Origin: Pantoea brenneri
GTDB taxonomy: Bacteria > Pseudomonadota > Gammaproteobacteria > Enterobacterales > Enterobacteriaceae
Direction of reading: 5' to 3'
Length of the DNA: 45,174 nt
NCBI GenBank assembly: GCA_002095305.1
Contig: MIEI01000037.1
Coordinates: forward strand, 1 to 45,174
Positions 28,301 to 38,364 of this stretch are shown here, one piece after another. Made by a program: the position numbers and the translations under genes. Under the pieces are notes generated by a model. That model saw nothing but the letters and a program-made list of their open reading frames with translations, made no database searches and was not told where the DNA came from. The first letter of the stretch is position 1; each line of letters begins with the position of its first letter.

Positions 28301-29259
28301 TGACTGATACGCAATCTCTGATGAGTGCGGCTTACGACAGCCGCTCACTGAACGAACTGAAACACCAGGCCAGCAGCGATCCGAAAGGCAAAGCGCTGCA
28401 GGTGGCACGCCAGGTCGAAGGGATGTTTGTACAGATGATGTTGAAAAGCATGCGTGAGGCGTTGCCGCAGGACGGCATGATGAGCAACGAGCAAACCAAA
28501 CTTTTCACCTCAATGTACGATCAGCAGATTGCGCAGGAGATGGGTAAACGTGGACTCGGGCTGGCGGAAACCATCGTTAAGCAGATGCAGCCCGCCACCG
28601 CCCCGGATGAAAAAGCCGGCACGGTGCCGATGAAGCTGGATAACAGCTTTATTCTCAGCACCGTCGGCGCGGTACAACAGCCGGCGCAGCAGCTGGAGCA
28701 GCTGGTGCGTAAAGCCATGCCGCGCCTGCCGGTCTCGTCACCGACCGGCCTGCCGTCCGACAGCCGTGAGTTTATCGCCCAGCTGACCCAGCCAGCCCAG
28801 GCGGCCAGTCAGCAGAGCGGCATTCCTCACCATCTGATTCTGGCGCAGGCGGCGCTGGAGTCGGGCTGGGGCCAGCGCCAGATCCTGACCCGCGACGGTA
28901 AACCGAGCTATAACGTGTTCGGTATCAAGGCCAGCGGCGACTGGAAAGGCGACACCACCGACATCATGACCACCGAATATGAGCAGGGCGAAGCGAAGAA
29001 AGTGCGTGCCAGCTTCCGGGTCTACAACTCCTATTTCGAGGCTCTGACCGATTACGTCAAACTGATCAGCAATAACCCACGCTACGCGGCGGTCGCTAAC
29101 GCGTCGAGTGCCGAGCAGGGCGCACAGGCGCTACAGGCGGCAGGCTATGCCACCGATCCTAAATATGCGCAAAAGCTGGTGGGAATGATTCAGCAATTCA
29201 AGAGCATGGGCGACAAAGTCGTAAAAGCCTACAGTCAGGATTTAGGCGACCTGTTCTGA
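28300..29259 (+). CDS. flgJ: FlgJ: rod cap and peptidoglycan hydrolase
   Basis: FlgJ is a two-domain protein: an N-terminal rod scaffold and a C-terminal muramidase/glucosaminidase that opens the murein for the rod. The 319-residue product shows the rod-binding part with ARQVEGMFVQMMLKSMREAL followed by LFTSMYDQQIAQEMGKRGLG at about residues 35-90. The GH73 domain starts at about 155: LILAQAALESGWGQRQILTR carries the catalytic Glu, followed by YNVFGIKASGDWKG and YEQGEAKKVRASFRVY. It ends the class-2 operon; a sigma-28 promoter for flgK follows. Confidence 0.95.
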   Translation: MTDTQSLMSAAYDSRSLNELKHQASSDPKGKALQVARQVEGMFVQMMLKSMREALPQDGMMSNEQTKLFTSMYDQQIAQEMGKRGLGLAETIVKQMQPATAPDEKAGTVPMKLDNSFILSTVGAVQQPAQQLEQLVRKAMPRLPVSSPTGLPSDSREFIAQLTQPAQAASQQSGIPHHLILAQAALESGWGQRQILTRDGKPSYNVFGIKASGDWKGDTTDIMTTEYEQGEAKKVRASFRVYNSYFEALTDYVKLISNNPRYAAVANASSAEQGAQALQAAGYATDPKYAQKLVGMIQQFKSMGDKVVKAYSQDLGDLF

Positions 29260-29269
29260 TAATTCAGCC

Positions 29270-29296
29270 TCAAGTTTCACTTAAGCACGCCGATAA
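29270..29296 (+). promoter_or_regulatory. Sigma-28 (FliA) promoter of flgKL
   Basis: TCAAGTTT - N11 - GCCGATAA: the -10 is a perfect match to the FliA consensus and the -35 matches TAAAGTTT at 6 of 8 positions, with exact 11-bp spacing. It lies 88 bp before the flgK ATG. Confidence 0.92.
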
Positions 29297-29383
29297 CACC
29301 ATCATAAGCCAGATGCGTTTTCGCCTGCTGGCGCCCACTTTGATGACTGCCAGCCCGGTTGACGGGGAATGTAAGGAACCGAG

Positions 29384-31033
29384 ATGTCCAGCATAATTAA
29401 CTCCGCGATGAGCGGATTGAGTGCCGCGCAGGCCGCCCTGAGTACCACCAGTAATAACATTACTAACTACACCGTGGCGGGCTATACACGCCAGACCACC
29501 ATCCTTGCCCAGGCGAACAGTACTCTGCAGGGCAATAGCTACTACGGCAACGGGGTTAATGTGACCGGCGTACAGCGCGAATATGATGCTTTTATCGCCG
29601 CCCAGCTGCGTGGCTCCAGCGCAAACTACAGCGCGGTGAACACCCAGTACAGCCAGATTTCCAATATCGACGATCTGCTGTCAACCTCGACCACCAGCCT
29701 GGCAACCTCCATCCAGAAATTCTTTACCAACCTGCAGAACGTGGTGAGCAACGCCAACGATCCGTCGGCGCGCCAGTCGATGTTGAGTAACGCCCAGGGA
29801 CTGGTCAGCCAGTTCCAGACCACCTCGCAGTATCTGACCAGCATGCAGAACAGCGTAAACAGCGACATCGGTTCCAGCGTCAATCAGGTCAATACCTATA
29901 CCACTCAGATTGCCGATCTCAACAAGCAGATCGCCAGGCTGACTACCGGTACCGGCACCGCACCAAACGATCTGCTGGATAAGCGCGATCAGCTGGTCAG
30001 CGACCTCAACAACGTGGTCGGCGTGACCGTCTCAGAGCAGGATGGTAGCTACAGCGTCTCGATGGCTAACGGCCTGACGCTGGTCAATGGCACCAAATCA
30101 AACCAGCTGGTGGCGATGACCTCCAGCAGCGATCCAACCCGGACCACCATCGGCTATGTTGATAAACAGGCGGGTAACGTTGAGATCCCGGAGAAGCTGA
30201 TTACCACCGGTTCACTGGGTGGTCTGCTGGCGTTCCGTTCTCAGGATCTCGATCTGGCGCAGAATCAGCTCGGCCAGCTGGCCGCCACCTTCACCAGCAG
30301 CTTCAACGCCGTGCATAAGCAGGGCTTTGACAGCAACGGCGATCAGGGCGTCGATTTCTTTAATATCGGCACCCCGACCGTGGTCAGCAACAGTAAAAAC
30401 AGCACTGCGGCTTCGGTTACCGCCGAGTGGACCGATACCAGCGCGCTGAAAGCGTCAAACTATACCCTGAGCTATGACGGCAGCAACTGGACCGCGACCC
30501 GCGCGTCTGACAGCATCTCCGTCCCGATTACCCCAGGCACCGATGCGAACGGCAATACCACGCTGAGTTTTGATGGCATGAAGCTGACCGTCGCCGCGAC
30601 GCCTGCGCCGGCTGCGAAAGACAGTTTTCTGGTGAAACCGGTACAGAACGCCATTAACGATATGTCGGTGGCGATCACCAGTGAATCACAGATTGCCGCT
30701 GCCGGTGCGACCGGTGGCGAAAGTGATAACCGTAATGCGCAAAAGCTGCTGGACCTGCAGGATGCCAAACTGGTAGGCGGCAACGCCACGCTGGCGCAGG
30801 CTTATGCCAGCATCGTCAGTACCGTCGGCAACAAAACCAGCTCGCTGGAAACTACCAGCACCACGCAGAAAAGCGTGGTCGGTCAGCTGACCGATCGCCA
30901 GCAGTCAGTTTCTGGCGTCAACCTCGATGAGGAGTACGCTAACCTGACAAAATATCAGCAATATTACATGGCAAATGCGCAGGTGCTGCAGACTGCCAGC
31001 ACCATTTTTGATGCATTGATCAATATTCGCTAA
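29384..31033 (+). CDS. flgK: Hook-associated protein 1 FlgK
   Basis: FlgK is the first hook-filament junction protein and a FlgN client. The 549-residue product (about 547 in E. coli) starts MSSIINSAMSGLSAAQAALS, then TTSNNITNYTVAGYTRQTTI. It shows GVQREYDAFIAAQLRGSSAN, DLNKQIARLTTGTGTAPNDL and LLDKRDQLVSDLNNVVGVTV. The C-terminal helix is SGVNLDEEYANLTKYQQYYM. AAGGAACCGAG precedes the ATG. It is transcribed with flgL from its own sigma-28 promoter. Confidence 0.96.
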   Translation: MSSIINSAMSGLSAAQAALSTTSNNITNYTVAGYTRQTTILAQANSTLQGNSYYGNGVNVTGVQREYDAFIAAQLRGSSANYSAVNTQYSQISNIDDLLSTSTTSLATSIQKFFTNLQNVVSNANDPSARQSMLSNAQGLVSQFQTTSQYLTSMQNSVNSDIGSSVNQVNTYTTQIADLNKQIARLTTGTGTAPNDLLDKRDQLVSDLNNVVGVTVSEQDGSYSVSMANGLTLVNGTKSNQLVAMTSSSDPTRTTIGYVDKQAGNVEIPEKLITTGSLGGLLAFRSQDLDLAQNQLGQLAATFTSSFNAVHKQGFDSNGDQGVDFFNIGTPTVVSNSKNSTAASVTAEWTDTSALKASNYTLSYDGSNWTATRASDSISVPITPGTDANGNTTLSFDGMKLTVAATPAPAAKDSFLVKPVQNAINDMSVAITSESQIAAAGATGGESDNRNAQKLLDLQDAKLVGGNATLAQAYASIVSTVGNKTSSLETTSTTQKSVVGQLTDRQQSVSGVNLDEEYANLTKYQQYYMANAQVLQTASTIFDALINIR

Positions 31034-31047
31034 GGGTAGGGTAAAGC

Positions 31048-32019
31048 ATGCGAATCAGTACAAATATGATGTTTAACCAGCAGGTGCGCGGGATTACCGA
31101 CTCGCAAGCCTCCTGGCTGAAAGTGGGCGAGCAACTCTCCAGCGGCCGCCGCGTCACCAATCCATCTGACGATCCGATTGCCGCGTCACGCGCAGTGGTG
31201 CTGTCACAGACTCAGGCGCAAAGCAGCCAGTATGCGCTGGCACGTACCTTTGCTAACCAGGGATTATCGCTGGAAGAGAATGCGCTGAAAGGCGTGACCA
31301 GCAGTATTCAGGATGCGCAAACCCTGATCGTTAACGGTTCAACCGGTACGCTGAGTGACGATGACCGTGGCTCGATTGCAACCCAGCTTGAAGGCATCCG
31401 CGCCCAGTTACTTAACCAGGCCAACAGCCAGGATGCGAACGGTCGCTATATCTTTGCGGGTTACAAAACGGACAGCGCGCCGTTTGTCGATGGCACCGGC
31501 ACCGGCACCGGCGTCAGCTATGCGGGCGGAACCGATGCGATCACCCAGAAGGTGGACAGTAGCCGCACCATGACCGTTGGTCATACCGGTGACGACATCT
31601 TCATGGCGATCACCGGCAATGCCACTAAAGAGCCGGACGGCAGCGTCAGCGAAACCAACCTGTTCGCCATGCTCGACAGCGCAATTGCAGCGCTGAAAGT
31701 GCCGCAGGATGACGCTGATGCTGCCACTAAACAGACTTTCCAGGCTGCGATGGATAAAACCAACCGTGGTCTGGGCAACTCGCTGAATAACGTGTTAACC
31801 GTACGCTCCGAGATTGGTACCCAGCTGTCGGAACTCGATACGCTGGATGCGCAGGGCGACGATCGTAATGTGATTTACAGTTCGCAGATGAGCGATCTGG
31901 TGGATGTCGATTATACCGCTGCGGTCTCCAGCTACACCATGCAGCAGACGGCGCTGCAGGCGTCGTACAAGACCTTTACCGATATGTCCAAGATGTCACT
32001 GTTCCAGCTGAATTCATAA
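31048..32019 (+). CDS. flgL: Hook-associated protein 3 FlgL
   Basis: FlgL is the second junction protein, flagellin-like at both ends. The 323-residue product starts MRISTNMMFNQQVRGITDSQ, then GEQLSSGRRVTNPSDDPIAA, the region bound by FlgN. The rest follows the family: NANSQD-type turn at NSQDANGRYIFAGYKTDSAP, LNNVLTVRSEIGTQLSELD, and the C-terminal helix TAAVSSYTMQQTALQASYKT ending MSLFQLNS. It lies 14 bp after flgK and is closed by a strong terminator, the end of the flagellar cluster. Confidence 0.95.
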   Translation: MRISTNMMFNQQVRGITDSQASWLKVGEQLSSGRRVTNPSDDPIAASRAVVLSQTQAQSSQYALARTFANQGLSLEENALKGVTSSIQDAQTLIVNGSTGTLSDDDRGSIATQLEGIRAQLLNQANSQDANGRYIFAGYKTDSAPFVDGTGTGTGVSYAGGTDAITQKVDSSRTMTVGHTGDDIFMAITGNATKEPDGSVSETNLFAMLDSAIAALKVPQDDADAATKQTFQAAMDKTNRGLGNSLNNVLTVRSEIGTQLSELDTLDAQGDDRNVIYSSQMSDLVDVDYTAAVSSYTMQQTALQASYKTFTDMSKMSLFQLNS

Positions 32020-32067
32020 TCTGACCTGAAAATTTGAGCGTACTTTAACCGGGTGCGCTTAGTTTCT

Positions 32068-32102
32068 CCCACCCTCCTGATAAAAGAGGGTGGGATTTTT
32101 TT
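32068..32102 (+). terminator. Rho-independent terminator after flgL
   Basis: CCCACCCTC - CTGATAAAA - GAGGGTGGG followed by ATTTTTTT, 48 bp past the flgL stop. Confidence 0.92.
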
Positions 32103-32137
32103 GCCTGAATTCGGGCTGAATCCCGCACCACAGGCAT

Positions 32138-32165
32138 AAAAAAACCCCGACTTGCAGGCCGGGGT
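32138..32165 (-). terminator. Rho-independent terminator after rne
   Basis: On the minus strand a CCCCG/CGGGG hairpin (extendable through the inner GGCC) is followed by seven T. It lies 22 bp past the reconstructed rne stop at 32188. Confidence 0.85.
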
Positions 32166-32330
32166 CAGGTTCAGGTCAGGGTCAGCGTTATGGCTTGGTT
32201 GCTGGCGCAGTGGCCTGATGGGTTGCCGCGTGACCGCCAGCAGATCCACGACCGTCGAACTCGTACGCCGAACGTACCCAATCGCTGTGACGTGCAGGTT
32301 CTGGCTGCCAGACCGGCGCCGGCGCTTTGG

Positions 32331-35300
32331 TCATCGGGCAGAAGCGAAGTGCTTCCAGCGCGTGACGTCCGCGGCGGCCATTGGCTCAGCAGCAGGTGCT
32401 GGCGTGGCGGCCGGTTGCGCTACCGCGGCCGGCTCGATATCACGGGCAGCGACAGGTGCATGCGGTTCACTGATCGGTGCCGTTTCTGCTGCGGCAGCGA
32501 CCGGGGCGTTCAGCACTTCTTCTACCTGTGCTTCCGTTTCGCGGCTGACTTCAACTGGCGCTTGCTGCGCAATCTCTGTCGGCTGTGCGCTGTCATCAAC
32601 AGAAGCGGTCGCTGGCGTCTCACTGACCGGCTCAGCAGGCTGTGCCTGAGCAGCAACAGTTTCAGCGGTCGCTTCAGCCGCAGCCGGGATCACCGAAGGC
32701 TGATGATCAACCGGCGCGTCGATAGCGCTGGTATCGTCAGTGTTAACCACGGTTACCGGCGTTTCTGCCTGTGGTTCAGCCTGCTGTACTGGCGCGTCCT
32801 GTGACGCTGCTGATTCAACCGCAGCAGCAACCGGCAGCGCAATGGCGCCTGCTGTCTCTTCGCGGGTGTAATCTGGCGTTTCCTGAACCGCATCCTGCAC
32901 AACCTGCTCTTCGCTGGCCTGGCTCACCGGATAACGTACCCACACTTTACCGGATGCCATCTCTGGCGACGCGGCTGCCGCAGCCAGTGGCATAGCGGAC
33001 TGAGTCGGATAACGCTCATCACGATAACGGCGGCGACGCTGACCGCTGACGCGCAGATGACGTGGCGAACGACGTGAACGACGCGGCATATTGGCGTTGT
33101 CACGGCTATCGTTATCATCCTGCTCTTCGATCTGCGGCGCTTCCGTCGGCAGCACTTCAGCCGCTGGCTGCTGTACTGCACGCGCTTCGGTCGGCACGGC
33201 AATGTCAGTGGCTTCTGCTGGCAGTGGCTGACGGTTATCATCAACGCGGACTTTCTGGCTCAGCTGACGCGGCTTACGACGCGGCATAACCTGCACGCGA
33301 TCGTCATCCTGCGCTTCGGGTGCTTCCACAACTGCTTCAGCCACAACCGGCTGCTCGGCGGCTTTGGCCGCTTCCTGCTGGGCGCGTTTCTCTTCCTGAC
33401 GACGACGCTGACGCTCAGCACGCTGCTCACGACGCTGTTGCTGCTGCTCGTCGCGCTGCTGACGGGCTTCTTCGCTCAGTGCCGGACGCTCTTCACGCGC
33501 TTCATTAGGCTGAGACTGACGTTTGTTGCGACGGTTATCATTGCCTTCACGCGGCTCACGATTTTCACGTGGTTCGCGACTTTCGCGCGGTTCACGGCTT
33601 TCACGTGGCTCACGTGGTTCACGGCTTTCACGCGCCTGACCGTTCTCACCGTTACGCGGCGTACGCTCACGACGGTTATTATTGCGGCGGTTGTTGTTAC
33701 GACGTTCGCCACGCTGACTGGCGTTCTCTTCTTCGCTTTCCGGCGCTTTCTGTGGTTCCGCTGCTTCAGTGGCGGCTGGCGTCACTGCAGGGGTTTCTTC
33801 GCCACCGAACATTTTCTTCAGACCACCAAACAGGCGGCCAAAGAAGCCGGTGCTGACCGTGGCCGGCGCTGCGACGGCAGGGGCCGCTTTCGCTGCCGGT
33901 TGCGCTTCGGCGCGTGGCGCTTCAGGTGCGACTTCTACCGGAGCTGGTGGGGCATCTGGCATCACGAATGCCGCCAGTGCCGGCTGTTCAGGACGACGAC
34001 GTTCGCCATGCTCTTCTTCAGATGGCAGCGCCATTTCTGCTTCATGCAGCTTCGGCAGGTGGTAGCTCAGGGTCTGAGTCTCTTCACCTTTGCGCACGCG
34101 CAGCACCGAATAGTGCGGGGTTTGCATCTTGTCATCAGGTACGATGATCGCCTTCACGCCACCCTGACGCTTTTCAATAGCGTTCACGGCTTCACGTTTT
34201 TCATTCAGCAGGTAAGAGGCCACCTGAACCGGAACGATCGCGTGGACTTCTTTGGTGTTGTCTTTCAGCGCTTCTTCTTCAATCAGACGCAGAATAGAGA
34301 GCGCCAGCGATTCGTTATCACGGATGGTGCCGGTGCCGCTACAGCGTGGGCAGACGTGATGGCTGGATTCGCCTAACGACGGGCTCAGACGCTGACGTGA
34401 CATCTCGAGCAGGCCGAAGCGGGAAATATGGCTAATCTGGATACGCGCACGATCCTGACGGACCGCTTCACGCAGACGATTTTCTACTGCGCGCTGATGG
34501 CGTACCGGCGTCATATCGATAAAGTCGATAACGATCAGTCCGCCGAGGTCACGCAGACGCAGCTGACGGGCAATCTCGTCTGCCGCTTCAAGGTTGGTGT
34601 TAAAGGCGGTTTCTTCGATATCGCCGCCGCGCGTAGCGCGTGCTGAGTTGATATCGATCGCGGTTAACGCTTCGGTGCTATCAATCACAATCGAGCCGCC
34701 GGAAGGCAGGCGCACTTCACGCTGGAAAGCGGATTCGATTTGCGATTCGATTTGATAATGGCTGAACAGCGGAATTTCACCGGTGTAGAGCTTAATTTTG
34801 CTGCTGAAATCCGGACGGCCCAGCGCCGCGATATGCTGACGCGCCAGCTCAAGCACTTTTGGATTATCAATCAGGATCTCACCGATGTCCTGACGCAGGT
34901 AGTCGCGGAATGCACGCACGATCACGTTACTTTCCTGATGGATCAGGAACGGAGCAGGGCGGTTTTCAGCGGCTTTTTTAATCGCTTCCCAGTGCTTAAG
35001 ACGGAAGCTTAAATCCCACTGCAGCGATTCGGCTGATTTGCCGACGCCGGCGGTACGCACGATCAATCCCATGCCTTCCGGCAGTTCCAGCGCAGACAGG
35101 GCTTCTTTCAGTTCGGTACGATCGTCACCCTCAATGCGGCGGGAGATCCCTCCGGCACGTGGGTTGTTCGGCATCAGCACCAGATAGCTGCCCGCCAGAG
35201 AGATAAAGGTTGTCAGCGCAGCGCCTTTATTGCCGCGTTCTTCTTTATCAATCTGAACAATGACTTCCTGACCTTCACGCAGGACGTCTTTGATATTTGG

Positions 35301-35561
35301 ACGACCGTGTGCGTTGTAGCTGGAGGGGAAATATTCGCGGGAGATTTCTTTTAAGGGGAGGAAACCGTGACGCTCTGCGCCATAATCGACAAACGCAGCT
35401 TCAAGGCTGGGTTCAATACGGGTGATTTTACCTTTGTAGATGTTGGCTTTTTTCTGTTCGTGTCCTGGGCTTTCGATATCCAGATCGTACAGACGCTGAC
35501 CGTCAACCAGGGCAACGCGCAACTCCTCCTGCTGAGTTGCGTTTATTAACATTCTTTTCAT
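32331..35561 (-). CDS. rne: Ribonuclease E (3' end frameshifted)
   Basis: RNase E is the essential endonuclease and scaffold of the RNA degradosome. The catalytic half starts [20 protein letters not shown], has an S1 domain at about 35-125, [17 protein letters not shown] and VIDFIDM with the Mg-binding Asp near 303 and 346, and the zinc link CPRCSGTG near 404. The scaffold half has the amphipathic membrane anchor [15 protein letters not shown], an Arg-rich RNA-binding tract and a second one at [17 protein letters not shown]. As read it ends at 1076 aa. One missing C in TGCC(C)CGATG at about 32336 hides a further 49 in-frame codons ([20 protein letters not shown], then EFDGRGSAGGHAATHQ), giving 1124 aa with a stop at 32188. 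That tail matches the E. coli PNPase-binding end. Confidence 0.95.
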   Translation of the reverse strand: MKRMLINATQQEELRVALVDGQRLYDLDIESPGHEQKKANIYKGKITRIEPSLEAAFVDYGAERHGFLPLKEISREYFPSSYNAHGRPNIKDVLREGQEVIVQIDKEERGNKGAALTTFISLAGSYLVLMPNNPRAGGISRRIEGDDRTELKEALSALELPEGMGLIVRTAGVGKSAESLQWDLSFRLKHWEAIKKAAENRPAPFLIHQESNVIVRAFRDYLRQDIGEILIDNPKVLELARQHIAALGRPDFSSKIKLYTGEIPLFSHYQIESQIESAFQREVRLPSGGSIVIDSTEALTAIDINSARATRGGDIEETAFNTNLEAADEIARQLRLRDLGGLIVIDFIDMTPVRHQRAVENRLREAVRQDRARIQISHISRFGLLEMSRQRLSPSLGESSHHVCPRCSGTGTIRDNESLALSILRLIEEEALKDNTKEVHAIVPVQVASYLLNEKREAVNAIEKRQGGVKAIIVPDDKMQTPHYSVLRVRKGEETQTLSYHLPKLHEAEMALPSEEEHGERRRPEQPALAAFVMPDAPPAPVEVAPEAPRAEAQPAAKAAPAVAAPATVSTGFFGRLFGGLKKMFGGEETPAVTPAATEAAEPQKAPESEEENASQRGERRNNNRRNNNRRERTPRNGENGQARESREPREPRESREPRESREPRENREPREGNDNRRNKRQSQPNEAREERPALSEEARQQRDEQQQQRREQRAERQRRRQEEKRAQQEAAKAAEQPVVAEAVVEAPEAQDDDRVQVMPRRKPRQLSQKVRVDDNRQPLPAEATDIAVPTEARAVQQPAAEVLPTEAPQIEEQDDNDSRDNANMPRRSRRSPRHLRVSGQRRRRYRDERYPTQSAMPLAAAAASPEMASGKVWVRYPVSQASEEQVVQDAVQETPDYTREETAGAIALPVAAAVESAASQDAPVQQAEPQAETPVTVVNTDDTSAIDAPVDHQPSVIPAAAEATAETVAAQAQPAEPVSETPATASVDDSAQPTEIAQQAPVEVSRETEAQVEEVLNAPVAAAAETAPISEPHAPVAARDIEPAAVAQPAATPAPAAEPMAAADVTRWKHFASAR

Positions 35562-36133
35562 CGTGACTTACTCGTTATTCTTTCATGAGTGATTACAGCT
35601 GCGGGCATAGTTACCCTGGACGAGTATCAACCGATGGCCCCGTGACTTAGTGCAATGTCGTCAACCTCACGGCTGTCGACCGCGCGAGGGGCGCAAATAA
35701 CGTCGGTGGCCTGTTTTTCATAAGGGAAAACAGCACCAGATAGTGGAAATGCCTGAGACAAATAAAAAACCCGTGCACTCCATACTGCTGTCCAGGCCGC
35801 AACCCGCAGCCCGCTAAGTGCCTGATTTCGCATTACGTCTTACGCCATTGCTGCGTGTCTGCTCGATCCGGCAAAATGACAATTTCGCTCTTTTTCTGCC
35901 CTGAAACCCTTCAGGTAAGAAACTTAAGCATTATTCCATTGCTAACCTTCATATAGCAAGGCGACTTTAGCCAGCTTGTGAAGTTTCTTTACATTTAACG
36001 CTATACGGTGTCGGGGAAAACATCCGGTTGCTGAAAAAGCCAGCAGCCGAAGCGCTTATCGCGACACTAACCCCAGAGTTAAGCACAGAAAAAGGGGTGG
36101 CGCTATCAGGGGACACTATTTAGAATCGCCGCC
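35562..36133. promoter_or_regulatory. rne 5' leader and rne/rluC divergent promoter region
   Basis: A 572-bp gap separates divergent rne and rluC. In E. coli the rne mRNA has a leader of about 360 nt through which RNase E feeds back on its own message. Here a structured segment at 35773-35823 on the minus strand can form a GCACT/AGTGC stem enclosing a CTG/CAG arm, followed by GGGTTTTTTATTT, resembling the conserved second leader hairpin. A 68-codon minus frame at 35627-35833 overlaps this element and is probably not a protein. No single -35/-10 pair stands out. Confidence 0.7.
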
Positions 36134-37090
36134 ATGAAAACAGAGAATCCGGGCGTACAACTTGTCGCCATCACGGCTGAAAATGCCGGACAACGAATTG
36201 ATAACTTTTTGCGCACCCAACTGAAAGGTGTGCCAAAAAGCATGATTTATCGCATCGTACGTAAAGGCGAGGTGCGGGTGAATAAAAAACGCGTCAAGCC
36301 GGAGTATAAGCTGGAGGCGGGCGATGAGGTCCGTATTCCGCCGGTGCGGGTGGCGGAGCGTGATGAAGATGCGGTGTCGCCTAAGCTGGCCAAAGTCGCC
36401 TCGCTGGCTGACGCCATCCTGTATGAAGATGAATCCCTGCTGGTGATGAATAAGCCGTCAGGCACCGCGGTACACGGCGGCAGCGGGCTGAGCTTCGGGG
36501 TGATCGAAGGATTACGTGCGTTGCGGCCCGAAGCCCGCTTCCTGGAGCTGGTGCATCGACTGGATCGTGATACCTCCGGCATTTTACTGGTGGCGAAGAA
36601 GCGCTCAGCGCTGCGTTCCCTGCACGAACAGCTGCGCGAAAAAGGGATGCAGAAAGATTACCTGGCGCTGGTGCGCGGTAACTGGCCTTCACATCTGAAA
36701 GTGGTGCAGGCGCCGTTACTGAAGAATATTCTGCAGAGCGGCGAACGTATTGTGCGCGTCAGTAGTGAAGGTAAGCCTTCTGAAACCCGCTTTAAGGTTG
36801 AGGAGCGTTTTGCCTTTGCTACGCTGGTGAAAGCCAGCCCGGTAACCGGTCGTACTCATCAGATTCGCGTTCATACCCTGCATGCGGGTCATCCAATCGC
36901 CTTCGACGATCGCTACGGCGAACGTGAGTTTGATAGCCAGTTAGCCTCAACCGGCTTAAAGCGGCTGTTCCTGCACGCCGCGGCGCTGACCTTTACCCAT
37001 CCTGGCACCGGCGAAGTGATGCGGGTGGAAGCGCCGCTGGATGACGGCCTGAAGCAGTGTCTGATCAGGCTACGCCAGCTGAAAGCATAA
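36134..37090 (+). CDS. rluC: 23S rRNA pseudouridine(955/2504/2580) synthase RluC
   Basis: RluC makes three pseudouridines in 23S rRNA. The 318-residue product (319 in E. coli) begins [20 protein letters not shown]. It carries an N-terminal S4 domain ([40 protein letters not shown]) and the RluA-type catalytic motif [19 protein letters not shown] with the nucleophilic Asp near residue 144. [20 protein letters not shown] and [16 protein letters not shown] follow. It is divergent from rne, as in E. coli, and convergent with yceF. Confidence 0.96.
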   Translation: MKTENPGVQLVAITAENAGQRIDNFLRTQLKGVPKSMIYRIVRKGEVRVNKKRVKPEYKLEAGDEVRIPPVRVAERDEDAVSPKLAKVASLADAILYEDESLLVMNKPSGTAVHGGSGLSFGVIEGLRALRPEARFLELVHRLDRDTSGILLVAKKRSALRSLHEQLREKGMQKDYLALVRGNWPSHLKVVQAPLLKNILQSGERIVRVSSEGKPSETRFKVEERFAFATLVKASPVTGRTHQIRVHTLHAGHPIAFDDRYGEREFDSQLASTGLKRLFLHAAALTFTHPGTGEVMRVEAPLDDGLKQCLIRLRQLKA

Positions 37091-37095
37091 TTATC

Positions 37096-37127
37096 CCGGC
37101 ATCAGTCCGACAGCGGATTGATGCCGG
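37096..37127. terminator. Hairpin at the rluC-yceF convergence
   Basis: CCGGCATCA and TGATGCCGG form a perfect 9-bp stem with a 14-base loop, spanning the reconstructed yceF stop codon (37102-37104). There is no T tract, so its function as a terminator is doubtful. Confidence 0.45.
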
Positions 37128-37154
37128 CTTGCCGTAACATGCCGTTCAGCGCGA

Positions 37155-37688
37155 TCAGCGGCAGTCCCACCAGCGTGTTGGGATCCGTCCTTCCAGCCGC
37201 TCAAACAGACAAATCCCCAGTCCCTCACTTTTGAAACTGCCGGCGCAGTTCAGCGGCTGTTCCTTCTCTATATAAGCCGCAATCTCCGCGTCGGTTATTT
37301 CACGGAAATGCACCACAAACGGTTCGCAGCAGTGCATCAGTTGCTGACTGGCAGGATGATAGAGCGCCAGGCCGGTGTAAAAGGTGATGCGGTTACCGCT
37401 GGCGGCGCGTAACTGCGCCCGGGCGTTCTCCACGCTGTGCGGTTTACCGGTAATTACCCCATCCAGCACGCAGACCTGATCGGAACCGATGATCCAGTGA
37501 TCGGGAAAGGCCTGCGCCAGCGCCTGCGCTTTTGCTATCGCAAGGCGTGTCACCAGCGCTGACGCGGTTTCGCCGGGCAACGGGGCTTCATCCACCTCGG
37601 GCGCGGCGGTGATAAAGGGCAGGCCCAGCTTTTGCAATAATGCCTGGCGAAAGGGCGAGGTTGAGGCTAAAAGAATCGATGTGGTCAT
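37155..37688 (-). CDS. yceF: 7-methyl-GTP pyrophosphatase YceF (Maf family, 3' end frameshifted)
   Basis: YceF is a Maf-family nucleotide pyrophosphatase that prefers 7-methyl-GTP. The protein starts [20 protein letters not shown] with the Maf phosphate-binding STSPFR, then [32 protein letters not shown] with the catalytic Asp, and [20 protein letters not shown]. As read it ends after [10 protein letters not shown] (177 aa). One missing G in CG(G)GATCCC at 37185-37186 would restore [18 protein letters not shown] and a stop at 37102, a 195-residue protein (194 in E. coli). It is divergent from yceD, as in E. coli. Confidence 0.93.
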   Translation of the reverse strand: MTTSILLASTSPFRQALLQKLGLPFITAAPEVDEAPLPGETASALVTRLAIAKAQALAQAFPDHWIIGSDQVCVLDGVITGKPHSVENARAQLRAASGNRITFYTGLALYHPASQQLMHCCEPFVVHFREITDAEIAAYIEKEQPLNCAGSFKSEGLGICLFERLEGRIPTRWWDCR

Positions 37689-37790
37689 TTTTTTTCAATA
37701 GTGATAGCGAATTGGTGACAGTCATTTTAAACTGTGCGCCGCACTGGATGCGAATAGTGGTTGAAAGATGCTGTTTAACGGCCTTTTTCT

Positions 37791-37819
37791 TTGACTCTAT
37801 GACATTACAAAGTTAATAT
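37791..37819 (+). promoter_or_regulatory. Sigma-70 promoter of the yceD-rpmF-plsX-fab operon
   Basis: TTGACT - N17 - TAATAT is close to the sigma-70 consensus. The expected start point at about 37826 is only some 3 nt before the yceD ATG, leaving no room for a Shine-Dalgarno site. Confidence 0.85.
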
Positions 37820-37828
37820 GCGCGCCCT

Positions 37829-38350
37829 ATGCAAAAGGTAAAATTACCCCTAACACTGGACCCCGTCCGCACCGCTCAAAAACGCCTTGATTATCAAGGT
37901 GTCTACACATCTGCACAGGTGGAGCGCGTGGCCGAGTCAGTGGTTAGTGTGGACAGTGATGTGGATTGTGCCATGTCGTTTGCGGTTGACAGTCAACGTC
38001 TGGCGGTACTGACGGGTACAGCTGAAGTACAAGTGACGTTGCGTTGTCAGCGCTGCAACCAGACCTTTCCTCATCACGTACACGTAAGTTATTGCTTCAG
38101 TCCTGTCTCTTCTGAAGAGCAGGCCGAGGCATTGCCGGAAGCGTACGAGCCGATCGATGTCAACGAGTTTGGTGAGATCGATCTGCTGGCAGTCGTCGAG
38201 GACGAAATCATTCTCGCGCTGCCGGTCGTTCCGGTACATGATTCTGAACACTGTGAAGTGTCCGAGGCGGACATGGTCTTTGGCAAACTGCCTGCAGAGG
38301 CGGAGAAACCAAATCCATTTGCCGTATTAGCCAGTTTAAAGCGTAAGTAA
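37829..38350 (+). CDS. yceD: DUF177 protein YceD (23S rRNA accumulation protein)
   Basis: YceD belongs to DUF177; bacterial and plastid members are needed for normal 23S rRNA accumulation. The 173-residue product has the E. coli length and pattern: [40 protein letters not shown], a Cys pair in [10 protein letters not shown], the signature [20 protein letters not shown] and [20 protein letters not shown]. It lies 14 bp before rpmF and is the first gene of the operon. The ATG lacks a Shine-Dalgarno site and sits at the expected transcription start, so it may be translated leaderless. Confidence 0.94.
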   Translation: MQKVKLPLTLDPVRTAQKRLDYQGVYTSAQVERVAESVVSVDSDVDCAMSFAVDSQRLAVLTGTAEVQVTLRCQRCNQTFPHHVHVSYCFSPVSSEEQAEALPEAYEPIDVNEFGEIDLLAVVEDEIILALPVVPVHDSEHCEVSEADMVFGKLPAEAEKPNPFAVLASLKRK

Positions 38351-38364
38351 TAGGAGTAAGGTCC

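Noticed and set aside
33438..34376. 312-codon antisense frame in rne
   Set aside because: Low-complexity Phe/Thr/Arg-rich shadow of the repetitive RNase E scaffold region.
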